DNA of 37,314 nt from Caldalkalibacillus uzonensis (GTDB taxonomy: Bacteria; Bacillota; Bacilli; Caldalkalibacillales; Caldalkalibacillaceae): positions 1 through 37,314 of the forward strand of contig NZ_JAUSUQ010000019.1 in NCBI RefSeq assembly GCF_030814135.1, written 5' to 3'. Made by a program: the position numbers and the translations under genes. Numbering within the stretch: the stretch's first letter is position 1; the number at the start of each line of letters is the position of its first letter. Shown here in pieces: positions 32,795 through 37,314 of the stretch. The notes beneath the pieces are model-generated. The model was not told the origin of the DNA and made no database searches. It worked only from the letters and a program-made list of their open reading frames with translations.

Positions 32795-34594
32795 TTATTT
32801 TTCCTCCCCTTCAGTGGTCTCTTCTCTTTTACCATACAAAATGTTCTCTATATGATGAACCAGGTTCATCCCGCTCACAAAACAAAAATTCATTTCATCG
32901 ACTGAAAGTTTCCATCCTGTCCCGGCCCGCAAAAAGAAGTCGGAAATCTCTTCAGCCAGTAACTGTTTCTTAGCATCAAACGCATTGTACTGCTGAAGCT
33001 TGTCCTGAACTTTGGGCAACAAGCCATGGAAATCTTTTTCCTGCATTTTTAAGCCTTTTAATTGTTTCAAGAAAGGCTGGGAGTTCCTTTCATACTGTTG
33101 TTTTTTAAGTAACATCTGGGTTAGGGCCCCTAAAAGGAATAGTGCTTTTTTCTCAGGACGGTCAAGATGGGGGCCATATAACTCAAAAATACCTTCAAAA
33201 TGTTTTGACGGCACAAAATTCCCCTCCCCGGTTTCCAATATCTTTAGTTCGTCAAAGAAAATCACATTCATCAACGCATCCCGGACGACATGAAAGATTT
33301 TATCGGTATCAGAACCCTCACCTTCCCGTTCAGAAGTACCGGCCACATGTTTGCGAATCTCCTGCATAAAGAATCTGGTTAAAAAGCGGATGTCAAGGGG
33401 TTGGCCGCGAAAGACAGCGGATGTAATCTCTAAAAAATATTTATCCAAATCCGATTGACGCTTGTTGTCATCGGATTTATTAAAGAAAGTCCTGATTCTC
33501 CCCAAGTGGTAGCGACGATATGGGCTCGGGCCTTCCTGCAACGGAAACCGTTGCTCTACCTGTTTTTTGGCCTCAAATATTTTCCGCAGACGGGAAGGGA
33601 TAACATCTTCAACCACCATCAGGATGCGCTCCGCAGACTGAACTTTCCTTAAAAACAAAAGGTGGAAAAGCACATCATCGTCAGCCTCTTGTAAGGCATC
33701 CAATATATCCTCTTCGTCTGCTAATGAGTTTTCAATTTGTTGTTGTGAATGCAACGTTTTGTATTTGTTCCCGCTTCTTAGAATTTCTGTGACTTCATCC
33801 CGGGTATCTGGCTCTCCGAATATAAACTCTGGTATTAGGTGATATTCGAGACCGTAAAAACGGAATTTAAGCCTGTTTTCCAAAAAACGTTTCCCTTCCT
33901 GAAGGCACAGATTACAGTCCATACAAACAGGGTGGTTTCGCCAGGCTAGCTCTTTATCAAATTCGCCACTGATAAAGCCTGGCTTATCATTGGTATAGAA
34001 TTTAAAAGCAGGTGACCCGGCCATAACGACATCTTGTCGGTGGCCACATACTGAACAGACCTGGTCTTTTGCTGAAACTTCACTGTCCTTTTCCTGAACC
34101 AACCGGGTAAAAAGAGAAACAAAAACAGGATCTTCTTTGAGATAATGACCGTTGATCTTTAAGGTCAAGACACAACCACCGTTTGTTTCGCTTAGTTTTG
34201 TTTCAAGAGTTCGATAAATATCATCCCGGTTTTTATGAATGATATTATAAATATTTTGTATATAAGAAATATCCGGTTCAGAAAAATTGGCTTTTTGTTT
34301 GATCACTTTGTCAAACCAGGCCATGAATTTTTTATCAAAAGTTTTCGCCAAATCGGTCACTATCGTTGTCGGAGAAAAATTGGGCCCGTTTGAAGCACCA
34401 CGACGATAAAGGTATTTGTGAGACTCCCCCTCCTCACATTCTTCCATTTCCACTTTCCACTGGTCATTTTCGATTTCAACAAGGAATACATGGGGATAAT
34501 TAGTTTCGGAGATGGGCTCGATTAGCACATCTAACGTCTCTTTCGATTCCTGTTGGAGAACCCACTTACCCAATTCCTGGACGGCAGTGATCAT
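32795..34594 (-). CDS. cas8b: Cas8b (Csh1-type), Cascade large subunit
   Basis: 599 residues. A zinc-ribbon-like set of cysteines lies at Cys180 and Cys183 (VCSVCGH) and Cys224, Cys227 and Cys230 (CMDCNLC), the hallmark of the Csh1 branch. The rest is mainly alpha-helical. It recognises the PAM and recruits Cas3. The ATG follows GAGGTGA. It is the first gene of the visible operon; type I-B operons usually have cas6 just ahead of it, but nothing like Cas6 is present upstream here. Confidence 0.93.
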   Translation of the reverse strand: MITAVQELGKWVLQQESKETLDVLIEPISETNYPHVFLVEIENDQWKVEMEECEEGESHKYLYRRGASNGPNFSPTTIVTDLAKTFDKKFMAWFDKVIKQKANFSEPDISYIQNIYNIIHKNRDDIYRTLETKLSETNGGCVLTLKINGHYLKEDPVFVSLFTRLVQEKDSEVSAKDQVCSVCGHRQDVVMAGSPAFKFYTNDKPGFISGEFDKELAWRNHPVCMDCNLCLQEGKRFLENRLKFRFYGLEYHLIPEFIFGEPDTRDEVTEILRSGNKYKTLHSQQQIENSLADEEDILDALQEADDDVLFHLLFLRKVQSAERILMVVEDVIPSRLRKIFEAKKQVEQRFPLQEGPSPYRRYHLGRIRTFFNKSDDNKRQSDLDKYFLEITSAVFRGQPLDIRFLTRFFMQEIRKHVAGTSEREGEGSDTDKIFHVVRDALMNVIFFDELKILETGEGNFVPSKHFEGIFELYGPHLDRPEKKALFLLGALTQMLLKKQQYERNSQPFLKQLKGLKMQEKDFHGLLPKVQDKLQQYNAFDAKKQLLAEEISDFFLRAGTGWKLSVDEMNFCFVSGMNLVHHIENILYGKREETTEGEEK

Positions 34595-34683
34595 ACGTTC
34601 ACCTCGCTTTTTCCCGCACCTTGGCTTAACCTCAAAAGAAAAACTTATCAGTCTGTATGAACCAATTTATGAACCAATGCGAA

Positions 34684-34710
34684 CTAACTATGGTTGTCCC
34701 AGGTCATCAC
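34684..34710 (-). other. Possible leader peptide in the cas 5' untranslated region
   Basis: After AAAAGGGGGGATC, a GTG-ATG pair opens a frame of eight codons (VMTWDNHS) that stops at 34684. The strong G-rich ribosome site is the only support. It would lie near the 5' end of the predicted cas mRNA and could regulate it or be chance. Confidence 0.25.
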
Positions 34711-34744
34711 TTATTAAGATCCCCCCTTTTTAAACCAGCCATTT

Positions 34745-34783
34745 ATCATAAATTTAACAGATGATTTTGACACATGCGTGTCA
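34745..34783 (-). promoter_or_regulatory. Promoter and palindrome of the cas operon
   Basis: On the minus strand GTGTCA (34768-34773) and TATGAT (34745-34750) stand 17 bases apart. The -35 is the right half of TGACACGCATGTGTCA (34768-34783), an inverted repeat of TGACAC with a four-base centre, suited to a dimeric regulator. The predicted start near 34738 leaves a 140-base leader that also contains ATGAACCAAT twice in direct repeat (34657-34678). Confidence 0.6.
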
Positions 34784-34976
34784 GGGAACATTAATTCGGT
34801 TTCTATAATACTGATTAACAGGTATAAAGACCTAAGCCAAAAAACCTATTTATTCCTTTCTATTCTTTTCTAAAAATTCCTGCTAAGGAAATGTTTTTTG
34901 AAATTTATTTTTAAAATTCAGATAAATCTGGATACCTAGAAACAAATGAGAGGTATCACCTTGGTTTACTGTTCAT
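34784..34976. other. AT-rich region upstream of the cas promoter, no gene
   Basis: This is where cas6 would be expected. Translating it leftward by eye gives only short frames broken by stops; no RAMP-type glycine-rich loop or other Cas6-like sequence was recognised. Confidence 0.5.
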
Positions 34977-35280
34977 TCAAGTCACTACTTCATGTTTGGT
35001 GCGTTTGCCGCTTTCTCCCAGCCTTGATGGACACTGACGGTTTTTTGATCTCTCTTCCTCTCTTGTTTTTCTCTCGTCTCTTTGTGTACAGTCCATCCAC
35101 TTCCACGAAAAGCACGTTCTGTTCGAACGGAGAAGGTTCCCCGGAGATGACTTCGGTGTTCAGAAGCTGTTGCCTATGACTTCATAACTGATGACACTAA
35201 TGTCGGGATAACCCAAAAGTTTCTCTGATACTCTTCGTGTTTGACGATAGGATGTGCCTGTCACTGCAAGTTCAATGGCC
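34977..35280 (-). pseudogene. ISLre2/UPF0236 transposase relic
   Basis: Conceptual translation leftward gives AIELAVTGTSYRQTRRVSEK and LLGYPDISVISYE in one frame, PSPFEQNVLFVEVDGLYTKR in a second, then SVHQGWEKAAN in a third. These pieces in this order match the middle part of ISLre2-family (UPF0236) transposases, which carry a VLFxEVDGLY motif and an xVHxGW motif. Frameshifts and stops break it, and both ends are missing, so it is dead. It lies directly upstream of the cas operon. Confidence 0.8.
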
Positions 35281-35439
35281 ATATTTTACACAACAGGACC
35301 CATCCTTTTTTGTTCGCCAAAAGCTAAATACTAATCCAGCAAACAGACTTAATGTCATGTTTTACGGTCTAGGTAATAATTTCTCCTCAGTTCTATGTGC
35401 TTGCAGCTATAAATCTGCGACCTTCATTCGTTACATAAC
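35281..35439. other. Short intergenic region, origin unclear
   Basis: No supported gene. A short leftward frame (MTLSLFAGLVFSFWRTKKDG) lacks a ribosome site. It may be part of the transposase relic's flank. Confidence 0.3.
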
Positions 35440-35874
35440 TTATTGTTTGAGTTCAACCGGTTGTGTTCTTTTCTCGTTTATGACCTGTACAAACTTTTCG
35501 ATATTTTCAGGTGCGATGATAGTATAATCGTACGTATTGTAATGCAGAATATACCGTTCTTTGGACAATGCAATCGAGGCGACTTGCTGGTACGTTTTCT
35601 CGATTTTTTTAATTGAAGCCAATGGAATCACGCGTTTAAACGGACCGAATCGAATAATCAACTCATTGTCTGTAACAATATAGATTGTACTGAACCATAG
35701 CCAAAAAATAAAAAAGCTGCTGATCCCGAAAAGCAGGAAAAAGAACAGGCTGACACCCAAACCGGCTTCGTAATAGACAGGTATGGCGAGACCTACGGCA
35801 AGTCCGGCGAAAAGCAGTCCTGACCCCCAAACGATTGTACGGTAAATTGTGTCTTTGCTGGCATTAAATTTCAT
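35440..35874 (-). CDS. Bacterial PH-domain membrane protein
   Basis: 144 residues from the ATG at 35874, with GGAAGG ten bases upstream. Two membrane helices (about 14-34 and 40-62) are followed by a PH-like beta domain: STIYIVTDNELIIRFGPFKRVIPLASIKKIEKT is the recognisable core, and YDYTIIAPENIEKFVQVI is the closing helix. Small proteins of this kind (YyaB/DUF1200-like) are common in bacilli; function unknown. It stands alone and appears intact. Confidence 0.75.
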   Translation of the reverse strand: MKFNASKDTIYRTIVWGSGLLFAGLAVGLAIPVYYEAGLGVSLFFFLLFGISSFFIFWLWFSTIYIVTDNELIIRFGPFKRVIPLASIKKIEKTYQQVASIALSKERYILHYNTYDYTIIAPENIEKFVQVINEKRTQPVELKQ

Positions 35875-35889
35875 CAATCACACACCTTC

Positions 35890-36250
35890 CTTTCATAAAA
35901 TGCTTTTTATGGCTATTTCAAAGACCACCGCAGAGATTGGAAACAGGAGTTATTGGCTGATGACCAGGCACAGTATCTGTAACGAGGGGCAAAAACAGGT
36001 TGTTGGTACCGAGCTGCATGATGAGGACAATGTAACATTTGTTTTCATTGGAACCCAGCCCCACGTCGGGTCTGATTTTAAAATCCATACACCACTTTAA
36101 TAAAACAATGTAAAAACAGCTGTTTTGCCTCAGTTGCTTATCTTTTGACAACGCGTATTCTATCGATGTCATCCCCGCGGTACGCCAATTCGGAGGGAAT
36201 GCCAATACAATCCTTCGCTGGGTCATAGCCACTTGTTTTTCTATTAAATT
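35890..36250. pseudogene. Decayed coding traces, family not identified
   Basis: On the plus strand about 35907-35982 reads YGYFKDHRRDWKQELLADD and stops, then about 35979-36100 reads VVGTELHDEDNVTFVFIGTQ and stops. On the minus strand about 36138-36225 reads CIGIPSELAYRGDDIDRIRV. These look like real protein pieces, without starts or ribosome sites. I do not recognise the families; they suggest remnants of lost genes. Confidence 0.3.
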
Positions 36251-36258
36251 TCTTGGGA

Positions 36259-36264
36259 TATAAT
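36259..36264 (+). promoter_or_regulatory. -10 element of the hepT-mntA promoter
   Basis: A perfect TATAAT lies 48 bases before the hepT start. The best -35 (TTGTTT, 36233-36238) is 20 bases away, so the promoter is weak or helped by a factor. Confidence 0.45.
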
Positions 36265-36311
36265 AATAGAAGCAAGTATATCGTGCGGTCGAGGAGGAGG
36301 CTTGTCTTATA

Positions 36312-36704
36312 ATGCAAGATATTCGTTGGAAGCAACGTTATGATAATTATCGCAAAGCCTTTCATCAATTAACGGAATTTATTACAAAAGGTGAGTTAAA
36401 CAAATTTGAAGTACAGGGGCTTATTCAATGTTTTGAATATACGTTTGAGCTTGGCTGGAAAACGATGAAAGACTATCTGGAACAAGAGGGGTTTAATGTT
36501 CCCAGTCCTCGCAAAGCCATTCAAACCGCCTTTCAATCACAATTAATAACAGATGGTCACACATGGATTGATATGCTGGAAAAAAGAAATTTGATGGCAC
36601 ACACATATAATGAAAAATATGCCGAGGAGGCAGAACGTCTGATCCGGGAAAGATACTACCTCGTTTTAAAGGAACTGTGTGAGAAGCTGGAGGTAGAAAG
36701 ATGA
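36312..36704 (+). CDS. hepT: HepT-like HEPN toxin (HI0074 family)
   Basis: 130 residues, all alpha-helical in pattern. The HEPN RNase motif RX4HXY is intact: Arg92, His97 and Tyr99 in KRNLMAHTYN. HI0074-type patterns FEYTFELGWKTMKDYL and PRKAIQTAF are present. The family cleaves RNA and is neutralised when its partner adds AMP to the motif tyrosine. The ATG follows GAGGAGG by 11 bases; the gene overlaps mntA by four bases (ATGA). It is read toward the window end, 1.7 kb from the cas operon. Confidence 0.85.
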   Translation: MQDIRWKQRYDNYRKAFHQLTEFITKGELNKFEVQGLIQCFEYTFELGWKTMKDYLEQEGFNVPSPRKAIQTAFQSQLITDGHTWIDMLEKRNLMAHTYNEKYAEEAERLIRERYYLVLKELCEKLEVER

Positions 36705-37033
36705 AATTTGGACTTAATGACCGGGACATGAACTTCATTGTTCAAACAATCTCCACATTCGATGAAATTGAAAAAGCTGTCCTTTTCGGTTCACGTGCCA
36801 AAGGAAACTATTCGGCTGGCTCCGATATTGATATCGCTATCTACGGTAAAAAGGTTGATATACACGTTGTCTCAAAACTACATTCATTGTTGGAAGATCA
36901 AAGCCACATGCCCTATTTGTTTGATGTGATTGATGGATCGCACCTTATGCATCAGGATTTAAAAGAGCACATTGAGCGTGTCGGTCAGGTGATATATGAG
37001 AAAAGTAGAGATGATTACCAGACAGAGGCATAG
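36701..37033 (+). CDS. mntA: MntA-like minimal nucleotidyltransferase antitoxin
   Basis: 110 residues with the minimal nucleotidyltransferase signature GSX10DXD: Gly30-Ser31 through Asp42-x-Asp44 in FGSRAKGNYSAGSDIDIAI. It should transfer AMP to the HepT tyrosine and so silence the toxin. Translational overlap with hepT (ATGA) and the toxin-first order are usual for this module. The ATG lies inside the end of hepT with GGAGG upstream. Confidence 0.87.
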   Translation: MKFGLNDRDMNFIVQTISTFDEIEKAVLFGSRAKGNYSAGSDIDIAIYGKKVDIHVVSKLHSLLEDQSHMPYLFDVIDGSHLMHQDLKEHIERVGQVIYEKSRDDYQTEA

Positions 37034-37062
37034 TAGCCGTAGAGTTGACTCATAGCAAACAG

Positions 37063-37314
37063 TCACAATCCTACTTGCTGAATGTTCTTGGCAGCATTGA
37101 TGTCCCAGTCATGGTGAATTCTACAGGCAGGACATGTCCATGCTCTCGCTTTAATTGCATTACACTCAGCGGCATTCGTCTGCGCCTGGTTTTTCATACA
37201 TTTCTTTTTGTTGTCGGAAATTGGCCCTGACATGACACAGTTTCCTTCGGCAGCTCACTTGTGTTCATGGGCAGGACTCGCCCCAGGGAATAACGAAAGT
37301 GCCGGAAAACGAAA
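37063..37314 (-). pseudogene. Degenerate tnpB (IS200/IS605-type) 3' end, runs off the window
   Basis: Read leftward, the last codons before the TGA at 37063 give ARAWTCPACRIHHDWDIN followed by AAKNIQQVGL, the C-terminal zinc finger and conserved D-x-NAAxNI tail of TnpB. The first CxxC pair of the zinc finger is replaced by unrelated residues and an in-frame stop lies near 37257, so this copy is broken or heavily decayed. No clear right-end hairpin was found between it and mntA. Confidence 0.75.

Noticed and set aside
34946-35179. Rightward 77-codon ORF upstream of the cas operon, considered as a possible cas6 or anti-CRISPR
   Set aside because: It is the antisense shadow of the ISLre2 transposase relic, has no ribosome site and no RAMP features.

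Overview
The window looks like chromosomal DNA of a Bacillaceae-type Bacillota. The reasons are strong AGGAGG ribosome sites, some GTG/TTG starts, a SdhA paralogue of Bacillus type, an OpuA-type glycine betaine importer with a divergent GbsR-like regulator, and a type I-B CRISPR repeat of the kind seen in Geobacillus and relatives. I cannot name the species; a thermophilic or alkaliphilic bacillus would fit, but that is a guess.

Positions 1-17400 hold an organic-acid catabolic region. A long leftward gene string (14578 to 3006) encodes a GntR/FCD regulator, a CitE-like CoA-ester lyase, a two-subunit succinyl-CoA-synthetase-like acid:CoA ligase, an MmgE/PrpD protein, a SdhA paralogue, a second FrdA/aspartate-oxidase-like flavoprotein, a two-subunit class I fumarase/tartrate dehydratase and a sigma-54 activator. 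The activator is followed by three inverted-repeat boxes and a -24/-12 promoter driving a sodium:solute symporter, a 41-residue membrane peptide and a nitrilase-family amidohydrolase. Upstream are an SLC13-type dicarboxylate transporter (leftward) and a divergent D-malate/tartrate dehydrogenase (rightward). A plausible route is oxidation and hydration of a C4 or C5 dicarboxylate to malate or citramalate, activation to the CoA ester, then cleavage to acetyl-CoA plus glyoxylate or pyruvate. The substrate is not established.

Positions 17400-24350 hold a MerR/TipAS regulator with a 19-bp-spacer promoter, the opuAA-AB-AC operon, the divergent GbsR-like regulator, a DUF2306-like membrane protein and two small, possibly damaged ORFs. 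A stray piece of CRISPR repeat lies at 23330.

Positions 24352-34600 hold a type I-B CRISPR-Cas locus. The array has 33 repeat units and 32 spacers and is read leftward from a leader at its right end. A 19-bp perfect inverted repeat separates the leader from cas2. The cas operon is cas8b-cas7-cas5-cas3-cas4-cas1-cas2, with its own promoter overlapped by a 16-bp palindrome. No cas6 is visible; the place where it usually sits holds non-coding DNA and a frameshifted ISLre2/UPF0236 transposase relic.

Positions 35400-37314 hold a PH-domain membrane protein, a decayed stretch, a HEPN/MNT (HepT-MntA) toxin-antitoxin pair and a degenerate tnpB 3' end. This right end is a typical defence/mobile-element neighbourhood.
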